NCBI GenBank assembly: GCA_032718475.1
Contig: JAUCBJ010003050.1
Location: forward strand, 1-61,951
DNA: 61,951 nucleotides
Direction: 5' to 3'
Source of the DNA: Nemertoderma westbladi
Lineage: Eukaryota > Xenacoelomorpha > Nemertodermatida > Nemertodermatidae
The notes under the pieces are model-generated. The model did no database searches, was not told the DNA's origin, and was given only the letters and a program-made list of their open reading frames with translations. The first letter of the stretch is position 1. Every line of letters begins with the position of its first letter. Of the stretch, positions 45,023 through 56,112 are shown in pieces. The position numbers and the translations under genes were made by a program.

Positions 45023-46210
45023 TGTACGCGCTTTTGTAGACCTTTAGCAGTTTAACCTGCCAAAATTTATATGTCTTTAGTTGGTAAATTGACTTTATAA
45101 GATGACAAGATTTAATACAAAATAAACACAACATTAGCCGAAGCCAGCCTAGTGCGCGTCCATTCACCCGCTGGATATACCCGGGGGGCTGGATTCTGAG
45201 GGCTTAGATTTATTGCAGTGAAGCCTACATGTATTATTCGATTGATCACCAATATATAATCTCTGGCAAATATTATTCACTTTCGGGAAATATTAGCAGT
45301 TCCTTTAGGACGTGGCGCTCTATCTATTTAAACAAAGTTATGACTTACACCAAACACAACGATATGGCTTAGAATTCACGTATGAGACGCATTCTTTAGG
45401 AGATGCTTAGTTATCAGTCTCAATCACAATCATACACACTACCGGTACCGCACAATACTGCTCACTGGTTTGCCGACAGTCACTGACTTTGATCACGTAT
45501 AAAGAGAATAGCAATTGACTCAAGTAGTGGCTACCAAATAGCATTATATTCACTACAAACCACTATAATATAAGTCGCAATCGTTATATGTAAACTGCCT
45601 CTCTCACCTGTAGTGTATCAAGAAAATTGGGAAATTTGGGTTCTTTATATATGTTCTCCAAATAATATTCAACCAAACAACAGTAAATAGCAGTATAATA
45701 ATGTATTGGACCGATATGTGATATGATATGTTAAGATAAGTGATATGCACTGATAACAGTTATACGCTCTATAATCTTAAGCCTACTAATGTTTCTTATA
45801 AAGTCTGAAAACAAGTGATTCCAGAGCCGTTCTTCCTGGCTTAGAAACACCAACACTGAACACTGATAAGAATAACTATAAGAATACCAGCTACCCTTAT
45901 TCTACAAAGATCTCACCCACCACAGAGAATGAGCATACAGATAGGAAATTCAGTTCAGTAGATCTGTGATAGGTCAAACTCAAAACCAACTCAAATCCTA
46001 TTGGCAGATACAGAAAGCAGGGCTATGGGGCAACCTTCCTAAGCTGGTTGGACGATCGAACATAGCCCAGATCCCTTAGCACAGCAAATCAGCCAATCAA
46101 CCGGTAGCTTGTACCATTCGAGCTAGAGATCCCTTTTAGAGTATTCCAGCGCCTTGGGGGGAACTGGTTAGCAAAGCAAACGAATCAGTTATCCCACAAA
46201 AGCTTTTACA
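45023..46210 (-). repeat. 5' LTR (right copy) of the BEL/Pao-like element
   Basis: 1188 bp, same sequence as 34184-35371. On the minus strand it starts TGTAAAAGCTTTTGTGGG and ends GCGCGTACA. The next bases inward (ATAACAGTTATTGATC) do not start with TGG, so the tRNA primer site is not obvious. Confidence 0.95.
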
Positions 46211-46215
46211 GTCTC

Positions 46216-47430
46216 CTTTCTTGGGGAGAGGCTTTAGTTGACCTTTAGTCCAAATTGGTGGTGGCTTTTCCCCTTTTAACATCCGGTTGCAAACATTCAA
46301 TAATGGTCTGTTTAGCACTCCTGTTTTCCATACCTCCGCTGGGATTTCATCTAATCCACTCGCTTCATTATTGGACATGCTTTTAATGTTTCTTTGGAGT
46401 TCGGCAGGTGTGAAGTTTCCTGTTTCTATAGGTAGTGTCTTGTCATATATTTTCCTTGTAGGGCTGATCTCGATGTTTGGTGGCTGCCCAAGCAAGTTGC
46501 TGAAGTGATTTTTCCACTTCCCAACACGTTCTTCAGAACTATCGGCTTTGAGTCGCCCCTTTGCCCGACTTTTCCAACCAGATACCTCATTTACAGTTAT
46601 TGCCAGGTAAGTCTTGATTGTTGCTGTATGTGAGCAGTTGTAATTGCTTCAATTTTACCCTGTATGTACTTCTCATGGCTGATGTTGTAGGCTAATTTAA
46701 GACCTTCCTTTGCTTTCTCAACCTTGTTGATATTTTCGGTTGTTTGGGGAATGGGAATATGCCTCTTGGCTAATTCCTTGTGGGCTTTTATTATATTCTG
46801 GTATATTGAATCGGTGGATTGGTCTTCATCCATTGACTGAAGTGCTTCATAGCGGTTTTGAACTTCTACTGTATAAGCATCCTATACTGCATTGTCAGTT
46901 CTGAGTTTCTCCCAGTCATAGTTGATTCGCTTGCTTGTCCCGGGTTTGCTGGCTCTCAAACTGAGTCTGACTTCTTCAGTCACGATTCTGTGGTCCGAAC
47001 CAATTAGGTTGAACGAGCTGTAGGCCTATGCCTCGCAGTTATCAAAATTCCTATTCCACAAATTGATGCATTGGACGAATTTCTTTCTGCTGAGCTTGGT
47101 ACAAGCGTCCATCGTTTCCAATAGTATTATACTTAATGGCAGTGTCTTTATGACAAATCCGATGTTCTTGGATAGAGATGATGTCGATGTTATATTCCAT
47201 TGCCAAAGCTACCATGTCGCCCTGTTTGCCTTGAGTTTTCAGAGTTTTCAGAGTATTCATTGTGACAATCCTTAGTGTCTTTTAACATTTCATCAGGTTG
47301 GTTCTTCTTTCCTCTCTGCCTTCTGTTCCAGTAGCCGATTATTTTTCGACCCCGGCCTGGCGTACCACTGAGGGACGCGGTCCTTGTTGACCCCGGCGAC
47401 GACCGAGCCGGTATTTCTCCTGGAGGGTTC
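46216..47430 (-). pseudogene. RTE-like LINE, 5' part: endonuclease start and RT start
   Basis: Minus-strand pieces: near 47260 MNTLKTLKTQGKQGDMVALA and YNIDIISIQEHRICH (start of an APE-type endonuclease, IQEHR block); 46833-46597 a linker rich in Lys/Glu; 46495-46216 NNEASGLDEIPAEVWK, VCNRMLKGEKPPPIW and TKGQLKPLPKKGD (start of the RT domain). It stops at the GTCTC duplication where the LTR element entered, and resumes at 34183. Much of the endonuclease is missing or frameshifted. It reaches to within about 140 bp of the DNPH1-like start codon. Confidence 0.8.
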
Positions 47431-47572
47431 TCATACTCATATCTTTCAGTTGCGGGAGTAAACCGCTTGTAGTCGCAACTTATTGTTTGTAATTTATTGA
47501 ATCTTATTGTTTGTTTCTTATTGTTTTTTATTTATTGTATTTTATTGTTTCAGATATTTAAGTTGGTAAACT

Positions 47573-50500
47573 ATGAAGCTTTACTTCAGCTATAGTTGCC
47601 ATGGCGGCAATGAGGAGATGCAGCACTATCGACAGATCGCGTGTCACCTTAACTCGATCGGAGAACTTCTTAATTTGTCTCGAATCAATCTTACGTCACC
47701 TGCACTAATCGCCGTGGATCATGATCATGCGTTAGTATACATGTTTTATTTGCCTGGATTATAATCTGGTGGCTTCTTAAGTTAGAAGATTACTGTTTTA
47801 CGACTGGTACAATATCGACGGAAGCAGCTTTTTCTTAAACTCTTTTAGTTAAATATTGAAAGCAGAAATACAAATTCTGACTCACACAGCATGATGACGG
47901 GAGATCAAACTACAGTATCTCTTTTCTAATGTAATGCGATTAGTAAAAACCTATCTGAATTCAGACATTGTTAGTATTGAAAATATTGTAATTATGTCAC
48001 ATGGTGTATTAAGTAGGAAACTATGTATTGGGATATAGTAGGGTCATTACAAGGAGGCCTTGGTATCAATGGGGTCGCCCAACATTATATTCATTATGAT
48101 CCCAGAACTACAAAAAAATCAAAAATTTGAAAGTTGTTTAAAAAAATTACTTTATGTGGTCTATGCAAAACTGGCTTATAGGTGGTTTTGAAACGATGAA
48201 TATCTCAGTTGTACGTGGGAGTATGGCCTTTTAAGTGTGTTAATCGGACTCAGAATACATTTCAAGGGAGGGGGGGGGGGGGGGGGGTAGCACCCCCAAA
48301 TTGAACGTCACATTTTTGTGTCTATGGACCCTAAAATTGGGTGAAAATGATTAAACAACGATGACTAACATCGAACAAAAATGACTAAACACTACTAATT
48401 AACTACTAAACACTACACTTTGTCAAAAATGAATGAAATTCAACCAAATTTTTCATGCTTGCTGAACAGATAACTACAGTAGTAAAACAACGTTTTAGCA
48501 TCTTTATTCATATCTATACTGTGAGAGCCTTTTTTATGAAAAGGGCCCCGTACAATTGTAAAATATACTGCTGCTCGGTGGGTTGTCAAAACCCCCCCCC
48601 CCCCCCCCCCCACTCAACATAAAGAAATGCAGCAATCTCCATTTAGGCAAAAATGGCGTAAATGTGGTTTCAAAATGGAACCGACGCTTTAGTCTGTCGA
48701 AAGTCTGAGGAAGAAATATAATTCGCGTTAATAACTCAGTTAGAGGGCGACAATGCAACGCAACAGTTGAAATAGTGACAAATCAATACATTTTTATACA
48801 TAATGTTTGTTTGTTGTTGCAGAGTGGAGCACGACCGTAGTATAAGAATGATAAGAGATAGCGATTTCTTGGTAGCCGAGATAACTCATCCGTCTACCGG
48901 TGTTGGCTATGAGATTGCACGAGCTGGAGCTTTAGGAATTCGTATCGCCTGTCTGTACAGGCCGTCCGTATGTAAATGTGAGTCGTGTAAATCTTTCTTG
49001 AGTGCCAGAATACTGGTTTATACCTCCAATCAAGATAAACATGTATACTGCTCAGTGCCGGATTAACCTTAAGGCATATATATTTTCTAGAACAACCAAA
49101 TAATGACGTGGTGACATACTGGAAACACTGTACATAGTAAATGTATGGCGTGGAGATATGGTAGTGGAGATATGATATAAATTAATTTTTTTCACCGGAA
49201 ACGAGTTTTCTAAATATAGGCCCTAATAGATAAAAAAAAGGATAAATTAGTTGTAGATAAAATAGTTGTTGATAAAAAAAAAACGTGTCAGAAATAACTT
49301 CTTGTCACTACTGTAATTTAATTTAACCGAAATTCAGAAGTTCTACCCTCGTGTATTGCATTTTGCATTCGATGGCATTTTAGGTGCCATTCCTGCAAAA
49401 CCTAAAACTCTCGGACAGCATAATTGAATTTAAGTAAATTAAAATTAGTGACAAAAACTGCTTTTTTCCGAGACTGTTCTCTTATCGAAGAACATTACTT
49501 TCTCAGCAAGTCCAAATATAGATCAGAAATATTATATCTTTGCACTGAGCCCACACTTTTGGTGTGTTAAATTTCTCAGCAAGTCCAGTAAAGATAAGTA
49601 CCCTGCGAAACCTGCCCTACAGCAAATAAATAACACATTCGATCCATTGCATTGCTAAATACCTACAGCGACCAGTCAGCTTTAAGGGGGCTCACTATTA
49701 CCCCTACAGAAATGAAATTTTCGAAAATTTACACAATTTATTTGCTGTTTGAAAGAAGGGCTTTCATAAAAGGTAATATCGGTTTTCAACATTGAATTAT
49801 TTTTTGACCTCAAAACTGCTCTTTTCAACAACATAATTTTATTTTTTACTCAATTTCCATTAAACATATACCAAAATGTTTAGCATCTTTAGGGCTACAA
49901 TCGTGAATATTGGTTTGTAAAACATGGCCATTTGGATATTCTAGAACCGATTTTGTAACTGCTACACTTTGTCTATCACAAAATAGTACTTAGTACTTAT
50001 TTGCACGCAGTCATCCAACGAAAATACTTTATATTTCCTTCGCAACATATTCACAATTTCAGTTGTTTTTAGCAGCTTTTTCTTTTGAAAGGGTTTGCGG
50101 AAAAATATAAATTTTCGGGCCATTTTTGGAAATTACTAAAATGTGCCTTAGGGCCACCAGAGGCTTAATCCGGTACTGATACTGCTGTATAGCTGTACAG
50201 TATAGGTAGGCCTACAATACAATAAGTACTATCTACAGTACAATAAACAAAGCACAAGCCGAAGCTTTAAACGTTAACAAGAGATGAAAGCGACATTACA
50301 TTGCACCTCTACATGTATAATTTTTTCCTCAGTTTTTTTTGTTCAGTACATTTTATGGCTCTTCTTTGTTCAATTTACAGTTACCTCTTTGGCATTTTCA
50401 GTCCACTTCATAGGTGCCATTAAAGCCGGTTTACACATGGCAACGTTTTGAAAAATTTTGTCAGCAACGTGTAGAGAAAAAAGTATCCCTAAAAGTTACT

Positions 50501-52377
50501 TAACTTTTACGTCAACTTGAAGGAATTTGCGTGGGCGGATTAAAGCGGGGTCCATCGTTGTTTATTGTTTATCCGCAATTGAATTTTATATTCATCTTTT
50601 TCATGTCTGACTCAGATGACGGTTATTATAGGATATTATGGAATACAGCCCTGGTTTAGTACATTGACTGTAAATTGTACAGTGTTTGCAGTTTTAAACT
50701 CAATTTGTACAGAATTAACGATTATGATAATGTAAAATAACGACAGTGGTAATACGAAATGTTACACAATTGTTGGTAGGCTGTGCAATAATATAATAAT
50801 GACCCAGTTTCTAAAGAGACCATTATTTTACAGTGAAACTAACCAAGATGCTCAAAAAGTTTCTGGCCAAGTTGCTGGTAGGCCTACAGTTGCCACGTTT
50901 AAACTGCGAACAAATTAAGTTGCTGGTTTCCGACAAAGCTTCTCAAAAAGTTGCCACGTGTAAACCGGCCTTTAGACATAGTGTTTTGCTTTCATCTTCA
51001 TTGTGGAATCCGTTATAATTTCAGTAGGGTTCTGTTACAAGCTATCAGCTGTTTATGTAATCATATCCATATCGATCGTACTATCGAAGCCTTGTTCTCA
51101 TACTGTAGATAGCCGGATGAACTAGGTGTTACATACCTAGGCAGGCATCCCATCCTCCATACATAATATTCATCCACACACCCCCGTACGTACGTACACC
51201 TTTTATTTATTCTAACTTTCTACTAGGTACACATTTTATGTACATGCTCATATATTTCCTACCCTAAAAATCCAACTTTGTACAAAACGTTCGTTTTTCG
51301 CCATCGTTTTTATCAAATTTCGACATTTTCGAATTTATATATTATTATATTATATATATATATATTATATTATATATATTATATTTGTATATAAACGTAA
51401 TTTTTTTATTATTATAATTTATTTGATTATTCAATATCATTATATATTTTCCCTCAATAGATGTATCGTGTATGATTTCTGGTGCGGACAGTATATCCAG
51501 TATAACGGCCCACGAGTACGAAACTGTCTCGCAAGCCATCGATATCATTGAGTACATTATCAGTACCAACATGAAGGATCCCCACGATGATCTATTAAAG
51601 GAAGTCTTTATTGGGGAACTCAAGCGAACCTCGTCTATAAGGATAGCCGTCGACTCCCATCCGCCCCGCTGCTCAGCAGGTCACGAACGTCGCAACCACA
51701 GTATACACCGGTCCATCTCGCGGTCCTTGAGGAAACGCGGCTCCATAACAAGTAACCCAGAGTCCCCAGTAATTACACCAAGCGTGAAATCGTTAGTGAA
51801 TATAGGCCTAATCTAATGTAAAGTAATACCGGTATTTAAATTGGCAATGCGGTGATATATTTTTATATTATAAATAATTGGTGTTATATTATTCATATTT
51901 TTTAAAATAAATTTATACCTTCATAGATTTAATAAATATGTAATTTAAAATGACATCAAAAGAAATTAATATTTTTTGCTTTCAATACTTTTTGATTAAT
52001 GGCATTTCCAATGTCCATTATAAAAGGCAATTATCATTTCAGAAGAAATTTCAATACATCCGACCGATAATATATTGAATGTATGACAGTTGTTTGTTCT
52101 TCGTTCCAGAAATACACCGGACCCTACACCACCGCCATCGACCGATGATAATCACAATGACATCAATAATGAGGATGTTCTCAAGGATTTCGAGGAATTT
52201 AAATATGAAAATTCCATTATAATCCCCCCAACAGCTCCTCTACAAGGAGGCTCGACTACAGTCTATACAGATACCGGCTTTCGTTCCAAGTCACCAGGAA
52301 AACAAAATCATGGTTCAATGTCCAGAGACACCGAGTCTCCAATCACATCACCAAGGGCCATCAAATTGTTAGTTTAA
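47573..52377 (+). CDS. DNPH1: DNPH1-like deoxynucleoside 5'-monophosphate N-glycosidase, four exons, long C-terminal tail
   Basis: Exons 47573-47730, 48823-48977, 51461-51791 and 52110-52377 total 912 nt, exactly 304 codons, with matching phases (2, 1, 2). Three donors are GC|GTTAGT, T|GTGAGT and TC|GTTAGT. The family hydrolyses the N-glycosidic bond of deoxynucleoside monophosphates. Residues 1-12 carry YFSYSCHGG (usually YFxGSIRGG). Residues 67-86 carry DFLVAEITHPSTGVGYEIAR, where Glu83 matches the catalytic Glu of GVGYE. CLYRPSV follows, then CMISGAD with an aromatic strand near 107-125. The second catalytic Asp (usually 24 residues before Glu) would be Asp57 only with a two-residue shift. 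The enzyme domain ends near 140; about 160 further residues are Ser/Pro/Arg-rich, unlike the roughly 174-residue human protein. If exon 3 reads through, an alternative end 8 codons later is used (stop 51814-51816). Confidence 0.85.
47800..48008 (+). mobile_element. Right-arm fragment of the TACACCATG foldback family in DNPH1 intron 1
   Basis: Shares AATATCGACGGA, AATTCTGACTCAC and the terminal ATGGTGTA (48001-48008) with the right arm of the 2545 element. Only one arm remains. Further G/C runs at 48270-48287 and 48593-48611 in the same intron are probably from related insertions. Confidence 0.6.
48978..50420. other. DNPH1 intron 2, left part
   Basis: AT-rich intron with no separate gene recognised. 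TTTCTCAGCAAGTCCA occurs twice (near 49500 and 49575), and CCGGATTAACCTTAAGGC (about 49060) is echoed inverted as GCCTTAGGGCC...AGGCTTAATCCGG near 50150-50172, suggesting an element spanning roughly 49055-50172 with weak inverted ends. Confidence 0.45.
50421..50974. mobile_element. 554-bp MITE with AAGCCGGTTTACAC ends
   Basis: Terminal inverted repeats (TAAAGCCGGTTTACACATGG and CCACGTGTAAACCGGCCTTTA) are flanked or ended by TA/TTA. The subterminal GGCAACGTTTT is echoed as AAAAAGTTGCC. The interior contains several GTTGC(C/T) motifs. It is non-coding and has the same end architecture as 15007-15321. It lies in DNPH1 intron 2. Confidence 0.8.
50975..51460. other. DNPH1 intron 2, right part
   Basis: No gene or complete element seen. 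A TA microsatellite lies at about 51337-51395, and a CGTACGTACGTAC run is near 51185. Confidence 0.5.
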
Positions 52378-52439
52378 ATCTCGTTAATTTAGTGTCATCA
52401 AGGTACTACTCAACTCAAGGGCATTAGCAGCACACCTGG

Positions 52440-52860
52440 GCAAATTATGAAATTGCACCAATCAATCACTATATTGTACGATGATTCAACATTTGGGTCA
52501 ACTGATGATGGTGACACATATCCATGTCCTATGGGGTGTCGTTCAGGGTGACACACTTGGACAATTCCTGTTCATAGTCTGTGGTGGGTTATGTCCTAAG
52601 CACGTCCTTAGACCATCATAATAATGATGGGGTGATAGTAGACCCTTATTGCCTCAAGAAGTAGAGGTAATCCAGCCAAGTATCTTACTGATATAAAATT
52701 TGCTGATGATTTAGAAGGTACTGTCAGAATCACTAGATGGAGCTCATAGGCTCCATTGCTCATTGGAGCAGGATGCTTCTAGTTATGGTATTTTTTGTAT
52801 CTCCATGAACACCAACATTTTGACAGTTATGTAACTCCTATAACCCTCAGGAAATTGGAA
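52440..52860 (+). pseudogene. Heavily decayed RTE-like LINE reverse-transcriptase fragment
   Basis: DNA-level similarity to 58700-59080: TATGGGGTGTCGTTCAGGGTGACACACTTGG, CATCATAATAATGATGGGGTGAT and TTTGCTGATGATTTAGAAG match the GVLQGDTL, DHHNDDG and FADDL blocks of the other LINE copy. Frames are broken throughout. It abuts a foldback-family end at 52890. Confidence 0.7.
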
Positions 52861-52889
52861 AAGAACATACAAGTAGCATGCCTTGCCTA

Positions 52890-53075
52890 TACACCATGTC
52901 CTGGAATATAGTGTCTCTCTTCAGGTGCCTTGACCCCCCACCCAAAATCTTTCTACACTTTTTAATGAGATTGCATGGTAGTTTCAACACCATCCTCTTT
53001 CTCTGTCGTTCTTTAGCTACAAGCGTTTGAAAAAGTGTCTCCGTCGATATTGATCCAATACATATATGTGTTTCG
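52890..53075. mobile_element. Left-arm fragment of the TACACCATG foldback family
   Basis: Starts TACACCATGTCCTGGAATATAG and continues with TCTTTAGCTACAAGCGTTTG and GTGTCTCCGTCGATATTG, as in the arm at 2890-3110. The partner arm is missing. It sits directly after a LINE remnant, the mirror image of the arrangement at 58586/58595. Confidence 0.7.
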
Positions 53076-53117
53076 TGTTCGTGTAGCCCTCTCAAGTGCA
53101 ATAGCATTTATCACGCG

Positions 53118-55122
53118 GCCTATACTGCCGTCTTAAGGCAAAATACCCTATCTCCAAAAATCGTGTTTTGAGTAATTTAACGAAACGCGTTTTCTTCTAC
53201 AAGTTTGTTATACAGCTGCCTGGATACCAGAATTTGAACTGCAAGTCACCCAAATATACTAACTTAGAATTTCAAATGCGAGATACACAACTTTTGTGAT
53301 TTGGGAGCTTAAAAAATGCTGAAAAGACTTTATAGGGTGTTTTGCCTCGAAAATGTTGGCGACAAATGAAACTGAAAGCTGATATAGGGTGTTTTGTCTA
53401 TCAAGAGTTCGTATCAAATAGTTTAATATCTTCAAATAATAATACTGCAGGGTGGAAATTATACTTGGAATTTTGTAGTTAAGGGTTGGGTTTTGGTAAA
53501 TAATGCAAATTATAATTCAAAAACATGAGATAAACAGCTGATAATTTCTGTATAATTGGTTGCCTGATAACGTCATCATAGTTACCATTCCATGAATATA
53601 AAGTACTCAAACTAAACTCTGGGCAATCGATTATAGTTACATCTTTGTCCGTAAAAATTTTAGAAATATTCTAGCTAGCTACTGTGTAACTATGTGACCA
53701 CAAAACCCAGTCCGCCAAAATCAAACTCAGTCTACTTTGCCTTGTAATGCAGTCCTTCATTATTGACATGTTCAGTTCACCATCACACTTTAACTAACGA
53801 ATTCCAAAAACCAATTCTATTTCTTGGAATTATTCGCCCAAGTCGTTGAATCAATTCATTGACTCGGTCTATGGGAACTCCTTTGGGTTGAGCCAGGGGA
53901 CGTGGGATGCCCATAGTGGCATTGCGCTTCAATAAGTTGACTTTTTGCCAACGAGACTTCTTTGTAGTCCTTCTTAAAGTGAATATCGAAACTACCTTCT
54001 TCAAACCGCTAAACTACTATTTCCTTTAGGTATGGGAATGTAGCATTATCTCTGAATTGCTTCAGCCTACATTTTGATGTTGGATCTTGCCAATCCCGGA
54101 AATCGGATAAAATCATTGACTTTATCTCTCCCTTATGGACTCGCTTTCCTAACACACTGTCTGAAATCTTGAAAGTCGTAGACCTTTTCCTTAGCAACCA
54201 ACTCTTTGTTGATCAATCTATGTAGATTGTCGGCGCTCATAAAACTATGATGAGGCTCAAAGTAGCAAAGTTCTATAGCGTTTGGCCCCACAACCTGCAC
54301 CAGCGAAACCAAACAAGATAAAAGGGTGTCCCCCATCTCCATCCCATCCCAGTCTCCATCCCAGTCGGTATCGGGAGGGGCATGTCTCTTTCTAGACGAC
54401 TGGACGTCTTGGTGACCCATTTCTTCTATAAAGCTCTGATTGACAGCTGGGCCCTGAACATCAGTGTTCAACATGACAATTTTTTCATCTGGAATATCGA
54501 CGGGAAAGTTCGATAAAATATCAATAAGTTCAGTGGGTATATCATCCACACAGTCCCCCATCACCTGAGCAAAAACACCACCACCGATATCCTCATCCAA
54601 GTTGAAGCCGTAAAACGTGTCTTCCAGTTCCATTGGCTTTGTATATTCCTAATCGATTGAATTGAGTTTCTATAGAGTCAGTACAATAAGTATAAAAAAT
54701 CTTTGCTAGGGTAAATTCCCGCCAATATCTACGCATAAGTAATAGGAAATAACACTATTATAAGCCTTTCTAAGGAAAAACACCCTACCTTTAAATGTAA
54801 GGTAAACTGAATAAAAGTGTTACTAAGGCAAAATACCCTGTACCAGATTTTAGATGTAGGGTGCTTGGCCTTTAAATGACAGGAGGGCTGAGGATCAAGC
54901 ATAGGGTGTTTTAAACTCGCAAAAATGACTTTCTTGCATTTAAACCATGGTATTTCTTGGTTTCATTTGAAAGAGCGCCTAAAATTAGGCCGGTCTGTAC
55001 AAAAAAATTTAAAAAATTTTGAGATAGGGCATTCTGCCTTCTAAGACTTAAGACTTAAGACTAGCTTAAGACTTAAGACTTTTTTAAGAGCTCTTCTATA
55101 CTGCCGTCTAGACGGCAGTATA
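53118..55122 (-). mobile_element. TIR DNA transposon with a decayed protein frame
   Basis: The left end reads TATACTGCCGTCTTAAGGCAAAATACCCTATCTC. On the right GAGATAGGGCATTCTGCCTT, a TCTTAAG-type array and then AGACGGCAGTATA repeat it in inverted form. The right end is a perfect 26-bp palindrome (55097-55122), that is, two ends head to head. AGGCAAAATACCC and TAGGGTGTTTT words recur inside (53335, 53385, 54835, 54905). The interior frame at 54633-53783 is transposon-type. Confidence 0.75.
53783..54633 (-). pseudogene. Decayed transposon protein, DUF7869-like C-terminus
   Basis: Three overlapping minus-strand frames (54633-54133, 54197-54009, 54004-53783) seem to be one protein with two shifts. 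The first starts MELEDTFYGFNLDEDIGG and has a DTDWDGDWDGMEMGDTLL segment, then ELCYFEPHHSFMSADNLHRL and KVYDFQDFRQCV. The last has QPKGVPIDRVNELIQRLGRI then IPRNRIGFWNSL. The order ExxHxFMxAD, VYDFxDF, KGIPxxK and IPxxRxxFW is one I associate with the C-terminus of metazoan transposon-borne DUF7869-type proteins. The central catalytic part is missing, so this is an internally deleted copy. Confidence 0.5.
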
Positions 55123-55394
55123 TAAATATCTTAAAATATCTTTAAAAAGTTATTACATCACCAATAAAGCATAACAAATAATTATGTTTTATTTAGTGAG
55201 TGACTTAGAGAATGGTCTGTCTATGTGGCAAAAATATCTTAAGGGTTCTTTATTTCTAGGGAAGAAATCACTTCCCTTTCTCCCGATTTTGCGGTATATC
55301 GGTCGAAAAATAAAAAATTTAAAACTAAAATATATAATATTACTCTACCTCCGGTACCCCAGAATAATGCATGGAGTTTGGATGTTTAAGAATT
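55123..55394. other. Short AT-rich spacer
   Basis: No gene or element end recognised. Confidence 0.4.
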
Positions 55395-55412
55395 AATTAT
55401 AAACCCAATTGA

Positions 55413-55443
<31 letters not shown>

Positions 55444-56112
55444 TGGTACCCCCCAGGAAAACCCGGAAAAAAGATACCGGAAAACATTTCATAAATTTCA
55501 TCCAGACCAGAATTGTGGATTTCAAATCAAAGGTACTTCTTTCATGTCAGACACTATTAACCAACCAGACCCAATACAGGCAAATTTGCGCGGTAAGGTT
55601 TGAACTTTGAAGGCAGTTATCTCTGAATGACATTTTTTCACACGAAAAATACTAACTCCTCTGCCATTTCTTAACCGTTTTTTGCAATTTTTGATTTGTA
55701 TGAAAGGTAATTTCATAAGCTTCAATAAATTTCAACCAATTTTCTTGATTTCATAATATTTCTCCATTTTTTTATGAAAAATTAGAAAAAACATGGGTTT
55801 TTTAATTTTTTAAAATGTCCTTTTTATAAAATTATTGCCGATTATCAGAAATAAAAAATGAAAATACAAAAAGTGGTCGAAAAATATGATGAAAATGAAC
55901 ATGCTGGTTCCAAAAAATTTGTAGCGAAATTTTTTAAATCTCACTCCAGCCGCGAGGGGGGCCCAAATATTTTTTTCTTAAAATTTTTTTATACTTTAGT
56001 TCATTCTCTTGTGCGATGGTATACCCCTTTCTATATATTTTTCAACCACATTAGAAAAATAAACAAAAAACACCAGGGTGGTTACTCCCCCCCCCCCCCC
56101 CCCCTTAATAAG
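55395..56112. mobile_element. Element bounded by a 29-nt G run and an 18-nt C run
   Basis: G29 at 55415-55443 followed by TGGTACCCCCC, and GGTGGTTACT followed by C18 at 56087-56104, face each other in inverted sense. ATTATAAACC outside the G run mirrors GGTTACAGG only loosely. The body is AT-rich with an AAATTT- and GAAAAA-dominated composition. Frames within are compositional. Terminal repeats are short, so the element call is an inference from the paired runs. Confidence 0.4.

Larger units (their letters stand above)
34184..46210 (-). mobile_element. Complete BEL/Pao-type LTR retrotransposon, 12,027 bp, lacking RT and integrase
   Basis: Two 1188-bp LTRs (34184-35371 and 45023-46210) begin TG and end CA. 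The 5-bp duplication GTCTC lies at 34179-34183 and 46211-46215, the size expected for BEL/Pao. Transcription runs on the minus strand: 5' LTR on the right, leader of about 2.1 kb, gag-protease frame (42879-38719), a non-coding stretch, accessory frames (37096-35430), then a purine run (GGGAGCGG) abutting the 3' LTR. No TGG-type primer site is evident after the 5' LTR. I saw no difference between the LTRs wherever compared, so insertion is very recent. Lacking RT, RNase H and integrase, it must have been mobilised in trans. Confidence 0.93.
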
